From assembly GCF_014083945.1 (NCBI RefSeq), contig NZ_CP046444.1, positions 3,844,001-3,908,000 on the forward strand: DNA of 64,000 bases. The letters run 5' to 3'. A program made the translations under genes and the position numbers. Shown piece after piece: positions 33,776 through 43,174 of this stretch. Numbering within the stretch: position 1 is the first letter of the stretch; every line of letters starts with the position of its first letter. The notes below the pieces were generated by a model. It was not told the origin of the DNA. It ran no database searches and was given only the letters and a program-made list of their open reading frames with translations. The DNA is from Granulicella sp. 5B5 (GTDB taxonomy: Bacteria; Acidobacteriota; Terriglobia; Terriglobales; Acidobacteriaceae).

Positions 33776-34822
33776 TCAGGGGCGAATGCCAGGGATGTTG
33801 ATGCGGATACGGAACAGCTCTCCGCTATCGGTGATGTAGAGGGTCTTTGCGTCAGCATCGCCCCATGCGACGTTGCTCGCTGGATGAGGCAGTAGGATTG
33901 TGCCAAGATGCTTGCCGGAAGGAGAGAATATCCAGACGCCACCAGGACCGGCGCTGTAGATGTTGCCCCGCTGATCGACCTTCATCCCATCGGGCGCTCC
34001 CGGACGTCGGTCGGATGTCGCGTCGAAGAAGACGACGCCCTCGCCGAGCGATCCATCAGCGTGAACGGGGTAGCGCATCCAGAGTTTCTGCGGTTCGCTG
34101 TTATCCACGTAGAGGAACTTCTCGTCGGGTGAGAACGCGATGCCGTTGGGGCGAGGGAGGTTCTTGATCAGCAGTTGCAAGCTCGCGTTCGCAGGCGGCG
34201 CTCCGGGCTTGTGTGATGACGCGCCGGAGATTCGGTACACACCATTGATCGCAAGCTCTTTGGCGGGATCGGAATCATTCTGCGTGCGCAGCCCATACGG
34301 TGGATCGGTGAAGTAAAGTGAGCCGTCCGAGCGATAGACAAGGTCGTTGGTGCTGTTGAGACGCTTGCCCCGATAAGCATCCGCGAGGATAGTTCTAGTG
34401 GCATGTGGATCGAGCGACTCGAGCCGCCATATGCTGCGTCCCGCGTGGCCAGCAACGGTCAGTCGCCCCGAAGCATCGAGTGTCATGCCATTGGAGCCGG
34501 GTTCGCGGCCTCCGTAGGGCGCTCCACCGGTATAGCCACTCGGCTGCATAAAGATCGTGACGTTGCCGTCTGGGCCGAGCTTGCGGATGCTGTTGCTGGT
34601 GATCTCGGCGAAGAGCAGATATCCGGAGTGCACCCAGACAGGGCCTTCGGTCCATGTATAGCCAGAGGCTACGGCATCTACATGAGCGCCGGCCGGCAGA
34701 ATGGCAGAGATCTCAGGAGCGAGGCGTTCAATCCCATCGTGTGATTTCGGAGGTCCGTCGCCGGAGACGTGGATAGCCGCCGCAGCGAGAAGTATCAGAG
34801 ACAGGGTCGCTTTCAAGAGCAT
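33776..34822 (-). CDS. Secreted SMP-30/gluconolactonase-like protein
   Basis: The 348-residue beta-propeller protein has a signal peptide from the ATG at 34822 (MLLKATLSLILLAAAAIHVS). The frame is open upstream to 34864 but those residues precede the signal. Lactonase landmarks include YTWTEGPVWV with the metal Glu, EPGSNGMTLDASGRL, RLNSTNDLVYRSDGSLYFTD with Asn and Asp ligands, and APDGMKVDQRGNIY. It would hydrolyse sugar lactones in the periplasm, fitting use of sugars released by the GH3 enzyme 34 bp downstream. Confidence 0.88.
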   Translation of the reverse strand: MLLKATLSLILLAAAAIHVSGDGPPKSHDGIERLAPEISAILPAGAHVDAVASGYTWTEGPVWVHSGYLLFAEITSNSIRKLGPDGNVTIFMQPSGYTGGAPYGGREPGSNGMTLDASGRLTVAGHAGRSIWRLESLDPHATRTILADAYRGKRLNSTNDLVYRSDGSLYFTDPPYGLRTQNDSDPAKELAINGVYRISGASSHKPGAPPANASLQLLIKNLPRPNGIAFSPDEKFLYVDNSEPQKLWMRYPVHADGSLGEGVVFFDATSDRRPGAPDGMKVDQRGNIYSAGPGGVWIFSPSGKHLGTILLPHPASNVAWGDADAKTLYITDSGELFRIRINIPGIRP

Positions 34823-35094
34823 GGTCAGGCGCTTTCGGGCAGGGTGAAATTCTGTCGTCGGCAATGCTACGCGGAAATTCGATTTATGTCATGTTCCGAA
34901 AAAATCAAACAGTGGTAGTCATTTTTAAAGTGGAAAAGCATTGTGAAATCACCTATGGATTTATTATTTAGGGGGAAATAAATATCGTTTCGCAATCGCT
35001 AAGTACGCATAGTCGACGAGACGCAACGAGCATGAAGCCCACTATGATTGGGCATGCAAGTTTCTGCTACTTGAAATTTGGTTGGAAGAAAAAG
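34823..35094. other. AT-rich intergenic region beside tRNA-Val
   Basis: No coding region is seen. Bases 34880-35000 are clearly richer in A and T than the flanking genes. It lies between the gluconolactonase operon start and tRNA-Val and probably holds the promoter of the minus-strand GH3 operon. It might also mark the edge of the integration scar that follows. Confidence 0.45.
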
Positions 35095-35171
<77 letters not shown>

Positions 35172-35394
35172 ACTTGTCTGTCGCCGAGACGCGTCCAGAT
35201 GCTCTTCCAGTGTAGGGGATTGAGACGATTGCAGCAATCTCCTCTCACTACCCATCACCAACGATGCTGCAACAGACGATCCGGCCTGGCTTCACGAGTC
35301 CGCTATGCGACCATTTCGACGTCTGTTGCTGCGATGCAAATCATGGTCCGCCTGTGGATGGTACCTCTGCTGAATCTGTTACACTAATAAACGT

Positions 35395-35472
<78 letters not shown>

Positions 35473-35496
35473 TAAGCTCAGTAAATAAAGAGCTTA
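35473..35496 (+). terminator. Stem-loop following tRNA-Asp
   Basis: TAAGCTC (35473-35479) pairs with GAGCTTA (35490-35496) around a ten-base AT-rich loop directly after the CCA end. No long U tract follows, so termination may be inefficient. Confidence 0.5.
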
Positions 35497-35559
35497 CGGC
35501 ACAGTGGCAATTCAGGTCGTGCAAACGAGGGATGATTCGGGATCAACCGAAATCCCTCG

Positions 35560-35856
35560 TTATGATTTTCCGAGCAACAATCCAACATGCAGGCCATTTG
35601 CATTCCACTCCTCTGCGGACACAACGCGGGTGTAAACGTCCATGGTGACGCGCAAACTCGCGTGACGCAGAAGCCACTGCGCAGCCTTCGCGTCGACGCC
35701 CTGGCTACGAAGGTTTGTAGCCAGGGTGTGTCGGAAGGCGTGCCAGCCGACGCACCCTCGCAGACGATGCCAGCTCCCTACAGCGCGTGTCTCGGTGCTT
35801 TTCAATGTTGAATTCAAGTAGCGTGGGTTATGTCTCAGCGGCAGCTTCTGGTGCAA
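35560..35856 (-). pseudogene. C-terminal remnant of a tyrosine recombinase (integrase)
   Basis: The 98-codon frame encodes only the end of a phage-type integrase catalytic domain. It contains GWHAFRHTLATNLRSQG with the H-x-x-R box, WLLRHASLRVTMDVY with the second His/Arg region, and the nucleophile Tyr in DVYTRVV. The N-terminal DNA-binding domains and the first catalytic Arg are missing; the preceding residues (MHQKLPLRHNPRYL) look unrelated. It lies about 90 bp downstream of tRNA-Asp, the usual insertion spot of such integrases. It should be inactive. Confidence 0.8.
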
Positions 35857-35907
35857 TCAAATAACAGCCGACTAGCTCGTTGTAAATAGAAAGTGTGACT
35901 AAGTTCT

Positions 35908-36282
35908 ATGAGCATGATGCGAAGAGAGTTTCTAAAGTCCGCAGGGCAGGGGGTCGCAGGCACGGCAGCCGCTTCTCTTTTACTTCCTGGCGCACGAGCT
36001 GAAGCCTTGTCGATGCCTCCATTGAAACCAGCGTCAGTGTTCGACGTGAAGCACCACGGTGCCAAGGGTGATGGCACTACGATCGACACGCCCGCCATCA
36101 ATCGAGCGATTGAAACAGCGGCGACAGCAGGTGGCGGGACGGTCTTGTTCCCAGCCGGAACGTATGTGTGTTACTCCATCCGACTCAGGAGCAACGTTGC
36201 GCTGTATCTCGACCACGGAGATGAGAGCCTCGACAACGTGGACAAAAATCGGATCTTGCCGGCCCAACGCCCTTTCGACTAA
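35908..36282 (+). pseudogene. Truncated GH28-like (polygalacturonase) secreted protein
   Basis: The 124-codon frame opens with a twin-arginine signal (MMRREFLKSAGQGVAGTAAA). It continues with the start of a parallel beta-helix glycosidase: FDVKHHGAKGDGTTIDTPAI, NRAIETAATAGGGTVLFPAG and RLRSNVALYLDHG. Full-length family members have 400 or more residues including the catalytic Asp motifs, all absent here. The last about 20 residues (ESLDNVDKNRILPAQRPFD) do not look like the family. Its stop overlaps that of paoC. It is most likely a remnant cut by a deletion joined to paoC. Confidence 0.75.
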
Positions 36283-38582
36283 ACAGCGACCTTCGCCGTC
36301 AGCAGATCTTCGATCCGCACCGGCAGCTCGCGCACCCGTACACCGGTCGCGTGATACACCGCCGCAGTGATCGCAGGCGCCACTCCCGCCAGCCCGATCT
36401 CGCCGATGCCGCGCGCACCATACTCGCCCATCTGCGGGTCCGGTATATCGAGGAAGTGCACATCCACCTTCGGCGAATCGGCGCTCGTTGGCACAATGTA
36501 GTCTGCAAAGTTATCGTTGATAGCGTGCCCGTTGCGCGGGTCGTAGATCGTCTCCTCGAACAGCCCCATGCCCACGCCCATCACCACCGCGCCGGCCACC
36601 TGGTTCGTCGCCGTCTTCGGATTGATGATCCGTCCGCCGTCGATCACACTTACTACGCGGCTCACGCGCAGCCTCGCGATTCCCGGGTCCCACTCCACCT
36701 CTACAAACTGCGCGCCAAACGAGTGCGTCGAATAATCGTGCGCCTTCGTGTCTGATCCCAGCCCGCCGCTCTTGCCTTCGCCATCGGCGCTGGCCATGTT
36801 TGCAGCCTTCAATATCTGCCCAAACGGCACGCCGCTCGAAGAGGGCTTGTCCTTCAAATGCACGCGACCGTCCGTAAATGCCAGATCGGTGGCCTTCTTG
36901 CCCGCAAACAGAGAGCTCTTCGACGAGCTCGCAATCTGCAGCATCGTCTTTATCGCCGCATTCGCCGCGTCGGCGATCGAGGGCACAACGGTCGCTGTCG
37001 CCGTCGACCCACCCGACATCGGCCCGGGCACAAATTCGCTGTTGCCCAGCTTCACATCAATCCGTTTCACCGGGATACCCGTCTTGTCGCTCACCACCTG
37101 CGCCACGATCGTGTAAGTGCCCGTCCCAATGTCCTGCGTCGCCGAGCTCACGCGCACACGTCCGTCCTGTTGCAGGCTCAGGCTCGCCTGGCTCGGTCCA
37201 CGCCCTGCGCCCCAGCTCGCACACGCCACGCCCCAGCCCAGCACCAGGTCGCCCTTCTTCATCGACCCGACCTCGGGTGTGCGCTTCGCCCATCCAAACT
37301 TCTCCGACCCCACTTGCAGGCACTCTTTCAAGTGGCGCGACGAGAACGGCTTCCCATTGCTCTCGTCGGTCAGCGTATCCAGTCCGAGCCGCAGTGCCAC
37401 CGGGTCCATCTTCAGCGCAATCGCCAGCTCGTCCATTCCGGACTCCAGTGCAAACAGCCCCGGCACAGCACCCGGCCCACGCATCGGCGTCGGCGTGCCC
37501 ACGTTCCGCCGCACCAGCGCCGAGCTTACCTGCAGGTTCGCCGTGCTGTACAAAAACGGCGTCGCCTCGCCGCAGTTCTCACGGATGTCATCATGCAGCG
37601 ACGTGTGGTTGCGATAGTCCTGCGCCAGCGCCAGCAGCTTCCCATCAGGCGTAGCGCCCAATCGTATCCGTTGTTCCGTCCGCGGACGATGGCCCACATT
37701 CGAAAACATCATTGAACGGTCTACTGTCAGCTTCACCGGCCGGTTCAGCTGTCGCGCCCCCACCGCAGCCAGTGCAGAGTGCGGCCACGGAAACAGCTTC
37801 CCGCCAAACCCCGATCCAATAAAGTGCGAGATGACGTCGATATTCTCCTTCGGCACGCCCAGCACCTGCGCCATCACCGTCAGGTGGTTCACTACACCCT
37901 GCGAGCTCTCATACAGCGTGAACCGCTTGCCGTCCCACACCGCTACCGTGGCATGCATCTCCATCGGGTTGTGTGTCTCCACCGGTGTGCGATACACCAC
38001 ATCCACCTTCACCGGCGCAGAAGCAAACGCCGCGTCCGCATCGCCGCGATGGCTCAACACCCGCGGTCCGCCCTCGGCACCGATCGCCGGCATCGCATCG
38101 TCCAATTTCGGCGACACGTCGAACTTGTCGGCGTTGTAACTCACCTTCACTGCATCCGCCCCAGCCAGCGCCTGCTGATACGTCTCGGCATACACCACCG
38201 CAACATATTGGCCCCAGTAGCTGATCACCTCATCCGTCAGCGGCGGCCGCCCCTCGCTGTTCCGTCCACCGCTTCCATTGCGATAGATCGGCGGCACATT
38301 GCCGTGATGCAGCACCAGCACGACGCCGGGCATCTTCTTCGCAGCGCTCGCATCCAGGCTGCGGATCGTCCCGCCCGCCACCTTCGCGCACACCGGCACC
38401 GCGTACACCATGTTCTTGAAGTTGTAGTCCGACGCATACTTTGCGCTGCCCGTCGTCTTCAGCGGCCCGTCGATGCGGGGCAGGGCAGTGCCGATGATCT
38501 CCGACGGGTCACCCACCGGCGCCTGTGCACCGGGTTGCCCTTGCCCGGACTGGATAAAGTCGAGAAACTCGCTGAACATCAT
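36279..38582 (-). CDS. paoC: Molybdopterin-binding subunit of periplasmic aldehyde oxidoreductase (PaoC-like)
   Basis: This is a 767-residue large subunit of the xanthine-dehydrogenase family. The N-terminal ALPRIDGPLKTTGSAKYASD is followed by VISHFIGSGFGGKLFPWPH, TPTPMRGPGAVPG and GTYTIVAQVVSDKTG. The catalytic Glu loop EYGARGIGEIGLAGVAPAI comes near the end. It binds the Mo-cytosine dinucleotide cofactor and oxidises aldehydes to acids. It has no Tat signal of its own and would be carried out with the PaoA subunit. Order A-B-C on the minus strand matches Pao/Yag systems. A maturation gene (PaoD/XdhC type) is not in the window. Confidence 0.9.
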   Translation of the reverse strand: MMFSEFLDFIQSGQGQPGAQAPVGDPSEIIGTALPRIDGPLKTTGSAKYASDYNFKNMVYAVPVCAKVAGGTIRSLDASAAKKMPGVVLVLHHGNVPPIYRNGSGGRNSEGRPPLTDEVISYWGQYVAVVYAETYQQALAGADAVKVSYNADKFDVSPKLDDAMPAIGAEGGPRVLSHRGDADAAFASAPVKVDVVYRTPVETHNPMEMHATVAVWDGKRFTLYESSQGVVNHLTVMAQVLGVPKENIDVISHFIGSGFGGKLFPWPHSALAAVGARQLNRPVKLTVDRSMMFSNVGHRPRTEQRIRLGATPDGKLLALAQDYRNHTSLHDDIRENCGEATPFLYSTANLQVSSALVRRNVGTPTPMRGPGAVPGLFALESGMDELAIALKMDPVALRLGLDTLTDESNGKPFSSRHLKECLQVGSEKFGWAKRTPEVGSMKKGDLVLGWGVACASWGAGRGPSQASLSLQQDGRVRVSSATQDIGTGTYTIVAQVVSDKTGIPVKRIDVKLGNSEFVPGPMSGGSTATATVVPSIADAANAAIKTMLQIASSSKSSLFAGKKATDLAFTDGRVHLKDKPSSSGVPFGQILKAANMASADGEGKSGGLGSDTKAHDYSTHSFGAQFVEVEWDPGIARLRVSRVVSVIDGGRIINPKTATNQVAGAVVMGVGMGLFEETIYDPRNGHAINDNFADYIVPTSADSPKVDVHFLDIPDPQMGEYGARGIGEIGLAGVAPAITAAVYHATGVRVRELPVRIEDLLTAKVAV

Positions 38583-38628
38583 AGGACTCTGTCTCCTGCG
38601 CGAACCGCGCGGTTAGGCACTCTCGTTC

Positions 38629-39627
38629 TTATGCACTCACAGTAGCGTTGGTCAGCGCGCGCACAATGCAGCGCTTCGCAAGCTCAATCTTGAACCCGTT
38701 CTCACTCGCTGGCTTGGCATCGCGCAGCGCGGCCTCAGCCGCTCTGCGGAACGTCGCCGCATCGGCCCTCTTGCCTTCGAGCTCGCGCTCAGCCTCCAGC
38801 GACCGCCACGGCCTCGTGCCCACGCCGCCAAGCGCGACACGCGCGTACTCGATCCTGCCACCATTCACTTTCACCACCACTGCGGCAGACGACAGCGCAA
38901 ACTCATACGCCGCACGGTCACGCAGTTTCAGGTACAAAGACTTCGCACCCGCCACCGGCTTCGGCAGCGTCACGCCTGTAATCACCTCGCCCGGCTCCAG
39001 CACGGTCTCTTTGTGCGGAGTCGAACCCGGCAGCAGATAAAACTCATTCACCGGCACCATCCGCTCGCCCTTCGGCCCGTGGATATGCACCGTCGCCTCC
39101 AGCGCCGTCAGCGCCACGTTCTGGTCTGAAGGATTTGTCGCGATGCAGTCCTTGCTCCCACCCAGCACGGCAAGCATTCGGTTGTGCCCATCAATCGCCG
39201 AGCAACCAGACCCCGGCTCGCGCTTATTGCACGCATGCGCCGTATCGCGAAAGTAAGGACACCGCGTCCGCTGCAGCAGGTTGCCACCCGTCGTCGCCAT
39301 GTTGCGCAGCTGCGGCGATGCCCCCGAAAGGATCGCCTCCGACAACACCGCATAATCGCGCTTCACCGCGTCATAATTAGCAACGTACGAGTTCCGCGTC
39401 AGCGCACCCAGCCGCAGTCCGCCCTCTGGCGTTGGCTCGATCTTGTCCAACGGCAGGCCATTGATGTCGACCACCACCTTAGGCCGTTCGACATTCAGCT
39501 TCATCAGGTCGATCAGCGTCGTGCCACCTGCCACAAACCGTGCCTCCGGCATAGCGGCCACCGGGCCTTTGCCCGAAACCGCTGCCTGCTCCACCGTTGT
39601 CGCGCGGCTGAACTTGAATGCTTCCAT
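38629..39627 (-). CDS. paoB: FAD-binding subunit of aldehyde oxidoreductase (PaoB-like)
   Basis: The 332-residue protein carries the CO-dehydrogenase flavoprotein fold: FVAGGTTLIDLMKLNVERP (FAD pyrophosphate loop) and ATTGGNLLQRTRCPYF. An inserted cysteine segment (TRCPYFRDTAHACNKREPGS, then GCSAIDG) corresponds to the extra 4Fe-4S site of PaoB. It mediates electron flow between the Mo centre and the 2Fe-2S subunit. The ATG at 39627 has GGAG six bases upstream; the open frame to 39855 is non-homologous. It is 46 bp ahead of paoC. Confidence 0.9.
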   Translation of the reverse strand: MEAFKFSRATTVEQAAVSGKGPVAAMPEARFVAGGTTLIDLMKLNVERPKVVVDINGLPLDKIEPTPEGGLRLGALTRNSYVANYDAVKRDYAVLSEAILSGASPQLRNMATTGGNLLQRTRCPYFRDTAHACNKREPGSGCSAIDGHNRMLAVLGGSKDCIATNPSDQNVALTALEATVHIHGPKGERMVPVNEFYLLPGSTPHKETVLEPGEVITGVTLPKPVAGAKSLYLKLRDRAAYEFALSSAAVVVKVNGGRIEYARVALGGVGTRPWRSLEAERELEGKRADAATFRRAAEAALRDAKPASENGFKIELAKRCIVRALTNATVSA

Positions 39628-39686
39628 CGGGAACTCCATTCGCTTCGTCTTGCGTTGGTGTTTCGAAGTCTCTTCTAAACAGAGGC

Positions 39687-40361
39687 TCAGGCCATGCGCC
39701 GTGCCTGCTGCACTGCGGCCACAATATTCGGATACGTGCCGCACCGGCAGATATTGCCGTACATCGCATGTTTCACATCGTCGTCCGTCGGGCCCACCGG
39801 CTCCTTCATCAACGCCACGGCAGACATAATCTGTCCCGACGTGCAGTACCCGCACTGATACGCATCATGCTCCACAAACGCGGCCTGCATCGGGTGCATA
39901 TCATCCGGCTGCCCAATGCCTTCGATCGTAGTGATCTCATCGCCCTCATGCATCAGCGCCAGCGACAGGCACGAGTTCACGCGCCGTCCATTCACATGCA
40001 CCGTGCACGCGCCACACTGGCCATGGTCGCAACCCTTCTTCGTGCCGGGCAGGTCCATGTTCTCGCGCAGGCAATCCAGCAGCGTCGTCCGCGGATCGAG
40101 CTTCATCGGATGCACCTGCCCGTTCACCTTCAGCGTCACGGAAACGACACCTTCGGCCTCGGGCGGTGCGGCAGCGGCAGGCTCCATTACCGGCGCCGGC
40201 GTCGCTCCCAGCAGCGGAGGCGCCGTTGCGGCAATACCCGCAGCACCAAGGTGCGTCAGGAATGACCGTCGGCTCAGGCGGCCGCTCACCGGCTGCTCAT
40301 TCTCAGCCGTCGGGGTCACATCATCGGGGGAAAGCTGCGTCGGGGGAGTCTTATCAGCCAT
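39687..40361 (-). CDS. paoA: 2Fe-2S subunit of aldehyde oxidoreductase with Tat signal (PaoA-like)
   Basis: The 224-residue protein has a twin-arginine signal about 28 residues in (RLSRRSFLTHLGAAGIAATA). Two 2Fe-2S domains follow: GCDHGQCGACTVHVNGRRVN with its further Cys in SCLSLAL, and QCGYCTSGQIMSAVAL with NICRCGTYPNI. It accepts electrons from the molybdenum subunit. As the only subunit with an export signal it should carry the heterotrimer through Tat. The ATG at 40361 is preferred over an in-frame start at 40376. Confidence 0.92.
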   Translation of the reverse strand: MADKTPPTQLSPDDVTPTAENEQPVSGRLSRRSFLTHLGAAGIAATAPPLLGATPAPVMEPAAAAPPEAEGVVSVTLKVNGQVHPMKLDPRTTLLDCLRENMDLPGTKKGCDHGQCGACTVHVNGRRVNSCLSLALMHEGDEITTIEGIGQPDDMHPMQAAFVEHDAYQCGYCTSGQIMSAVALMKEPVGPTDDDVKHAMYGNICRCGTYPNIVAAVQQARRMA

Positions 40362-40454
40362 AGGGAAATTATGCACCCTGTCTGGCAGGTTGCGCTAACT
40401 GAAGCGATTCAATCAATGCAATCCATTCAATATTGTTTTCGTGCCCCCAAACAA

Positions 40455-41015
40455 TTACCGCTTCGTCATCGCATCCAGCGCCAGGTTCAGCTCCAGCACA
40501 TTCACCCTCGGCTCACCCAGCAAACCCAGCTGCCGCTGCGTAATGTGCTGCTGCACCAGTGTTTCCACCGCCGCCATCGGCACCTTCCGCTCCGCCGCCA
40601 CGCGCGTCACCTGATACTCCGCCGCCGCAGGCGTGATGTCCGGATCAAGCCCCGAGCCAGAGGCGGTCACCAGATCCACAGGCACAGGCCCATTCCGCTG
40701 TTCGGTCTTCACACTCGCATCGGTGCGATCAATCAACGCCTTGCTGGTCGGCGCAAGATTCGAGCCACCCGAAGCGCCCGCATCGTAGCCCGTCCCAGCC
40801 GCAGAAGGACGGCTATGAAAGTACTCCGGCCCCGTAAACGGCTGCCCAATCAACGCAGAACCAACCAGCTTCCCATCGCGCACAATCAACTCGCCATTCG
40901 CCTGCCTCGGAAACAACAGCCGCGCCACGCCCGTTACCGCCAGCGGATACCCAATCCCCAGCACCACCGCCGTTACCACCGTATACAGCACCGCCGTCAC
41001 AATGTGTTTCTTCAT
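40455..41015 (-). CDS. kdpC: Potassium-transporting ATPase subunit KdpC
   Basis: The 186-residue protein has a single N-terminal membrane helix (VLYTVVTAVVLGIGYPLAVT) and the KdpC periplasmic domain. Its landmarks are FTGPEYFHSRPSAAGTGYD, SGGSNLAPTSKALIDR, and PVPVDLVTASGSGLDPDITP. It stabilises the KdpFABC complex during high-affinity K+ uptake. It is the last gene of the operon, 14 bp after kdpB. Confidence 0.96.
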   Translation of the reverse strand: MKKHIVTAVLYTVVTAVVLGIGYPLAVTGVARLLFPRQANGELIVRDGKLVGSALIGQPFTGPEYFHSRPSAAGTGYDAGASGGSNLAPTSKALIDRTDASVKTEQRNGPVPVDLVTASGSGLDPDITPAAAEYQVTRVAAERKVPMAAVETLVQQHITQRQLGLLGEPRVNVLELNLALDAMTKR

Positions 41016-41029
41016 CTCGTCCCTCCGAC

Positions 41030-43081
41030 CTACGCCAGCCCAACCGCAGTAATCAACATATCGATCAGCTTAATTCCAATAAACGGAACAATAATCCCGC
41101 CAAGCCCATACACCATCAGGTTCCGCTGCAGCAGCGCCGCCGCCGACATCGGCCTGTACGTCACTCCGCGCAGCGCCAGCGGAATCAGCGCCACAATCAC
41201 CAGCGCATTGAAGATCACCGCCGACAGCACCGCCGACTCCGCATTGTGCAGGTGCATCACGTTCAGCGCATTCAGCACCGGAAACACGCCTGCAAACATC
41301 GCCGGAATAATCGCAAAGTACTTCGCAATGTCATTCGAGATCGAAAACGTCGTCAGCGCCCCACGCGTCATCAGCAACTGCTTGCCAATTGCCACAATCT
41401 CAATCAGCTTGGTCGGATTGCTGTCCAGGTCGACCATGTTGCCGGCCTCCTTCGCAGCCTGCGTGCCGCTGTTCATCGCCACGCCTACATCGGCCTGCGC
41501 CAGCGCCGGAGCATCGTTCGTCCCATCACCTGTCATCGCAACGAGTTTGCCTTCGGCCTGCTCCCGCTTGATCAGGTCCATCTTGTCCTTCGGCTTGGCC
41601 TCGGCAAGAAAGTCATCCACACCGGCCTCGCGAGCAATAGCCGCAGCCGTCAGCGGGTTATCGCCAGTAATCATCACCGTGCGGATACCCATCGCGCGTA
41701 GTTGATCGAACCGCTCGCGCATCCCGCCCTTCACAATGTCCTTCAAATGGATCACGCCCAGCGCGCGCCCATTCTCAGCCACCACCAGCGGAGTACCGCC
41801 ACTGCGCGCCACCGTCTCCACTGACTCGCGCACCTCGTTCGGCATCCTCACGCCATGCTCTTCCAGGTAGCGCGCAATCGCATCCACAGCACCCTTGCGA
41901 ATACTCCGTCCATCCACCTCGATGCCGCTCATGCGCGTCGTCGCAGAGAAGGGAATGAACTCAGCATTCAGCTTCGCCAGCTCACGCCCGCGCAGCCCAT
42001 ACTGCTCCTTCGCCAGCACCACAATCGAGCGCCCCTCCGGCGTCTCATCCGACAACGACGACAGCTGCGCCGCATCCGCAAGCTGCTCTCCGGTCACACC
42101 CGGCGCAGCTACAAACTCCGAAGCCTGCCGGTTGCCAATCGTGATAGTCCCCGTCTTATCCAGCAGTAACGTATTCACATCACCGGCCGCCTCCACAGCA
42201 CGGCCCGAGGTCGCCAGTACATTGTGCTGCACCAGCCGGTCCATGCCCGCAATGCCAATTGCGGAGAGCAGCCCGCCAATCGTCGTTGGAATCAAACACA
42301 CCAGCAGCGAAATCAGCACAAAGATCGTCTGCGGCGCGCCCGAGTACATCGCGAACGGCTGCAGCGTCACCACCGCCAGCAGAAAGATAATCGTCAACCC
42401 CGCCAGCAGAATATTCAGTGCAATCTCATTCGGAGTCTTCTGCCTCTCAGCACCTTCCACCAGCGCAATCATGCGGTCCAAAAACGTCTCGCCAGGGTTC
42501 GACGTGATCTTTACCGTAATCGCATCGCTCAACACGCGCGTCCCGCCCGTCACAGCGGAGCGGTCACCGCCAGCTTCGCGAATCACCGGCGCACTCTCGC
42601 CCGTAATGGCAGACTCATCCACTGACGCGACACCGTCCACAATCTCGCCATCGCCAGGAATCATCTGCCCAGCAACTACGCGCACCACATCGCCTGCACG
42701 CAGCTGCGAGCTCGGCACTTCCTCCACATCACCGGCCTTGTTCACGCGATACGCCGTCGTCTCCGACTTCGCCAGCCGCAGCGCATCGGCCTGCGCCTTG
42801 CCGCGCCCTTCGGCCATCGCCTCGGCAAAGTTCGCAAACAGCACCGTGAACCACAGCCACAGCGTAATCTGCACATCGAACTTGAAGTGCCCCGTGTGCC
42901 GCACCGTGTCCAGCACCAGCAGCACGCTGGTCAGCACACTGCCTACCTCTACCACGAACATCACCGGGTTCTTCATCATCAGCTGCGGCGCCAACTTGCG
43001 CAGAGCATCCACGCTCGCGCGCCGCACAATCGCACCATCAAACAGCGACTGGCGTCCCTTCAACTCTCTTGCGGTCGACAT
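41030..43081 (-). CDS. kdpB: Potassium-transporting P-type ATPase subunit KdpB
   Basis: This 683-residue P-type ATPase powers the Kdp pump. The phosphorylation motif [11 protein letters not shown], the [20 protein letters not shown] actuator segment, [20 protein letters not shown] and [20 protein letters not shown] are all present. About seven membrane helices are distributed as usual. The ATG at 43081 (MSTARELKG) fits the family. The frame reads upstream to 43141, through the repeat element, which is unlikely to be translated. The gap to kdpA (93 bp) is filled by a double-hairpin repeat, unusual inside this operon. Confidence 0.97.
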   Translation of the reverse strand: MSTARELKGRQSLFDGAIVRRASVDALRKLAPQLMMKNPVMFVVEVGSVLTSVLLVLDTVRHTGHFKFDVQITLWLWFTVLFANFAEAMAEGRGKAQADALRLAKSETTAYRVNKAGDVEEVPSSQLRAGDVVRVVAGQMIPGDGEIVDGVASVDESAITGESAPVIREAGGDRSAVTGGTRVLSDAITVKITSNPGETFLDRMIALVEGAERQKTPNEIALNILLAGLTIIFLLAVVTLQPFAMYSGAPQTIFVLISLLVCLIPTTIGGLLSAIGIAGMDRLVQHNVLATSGRAVEAAGDVNTLLLDKTGTITIGNRQASEFVAAPGVTGEQLADAAQLSSLSDETPEGRSIVVLAKEQYGLRGRELAKLNAEFIPFSATTRMSGIEVDGRSIRKGAVDAIARYLEEHGVRMPNEVRESVETVARSGGTPLVVAENGRALGVIHLKDIVKGGMRERFDQLRAMGIRTVMITGDNPLTAAAIAREAGVDDFLAEAKPKDKMDLIKREQAEGKLVAMTGDGTNDAPALAQADVGVAMNSGTQAAKEAGNMVDLDSNPTKLIEIVAIGKQLLMTRGALTTFSISNDIAKYFAIIPAMFAGVFPVLNALNVMHLHNAESAVLSAVIFNALVIVALIPLALRGVTYRPMSAAALLQRNLMVYGLGGIIVPFIGIKLIDMLITAVGLA

Positions 43082-43105
43082 ACTCAATCTCCCTGCCACA
43101 TCTCG

Positions 43106-43170
43106 GTAGGCCGGGGCTTCAGCCCCGGCAATTCGGTTCATCCATCAAGCGGGGCTTTAGCCCCGGAGGC
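43106..43170. repeat. Bipartite palindromic repeat, copy 1 (between kdpA and kdpB)
   Basis: Two hairpins occur in series: CCGGGGCTTCAGCCCCGG at 43111-43128 and GGGGCTTTAGCCCC at 43151-43164, followed by GGAGG. The same architecture (first loop TTCA, second loop TTTA, then GGAG) recurs near 50078 and 51118 in the same orientation. Confidence 0.8.
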
Positions 43171-43174
43171 AGTC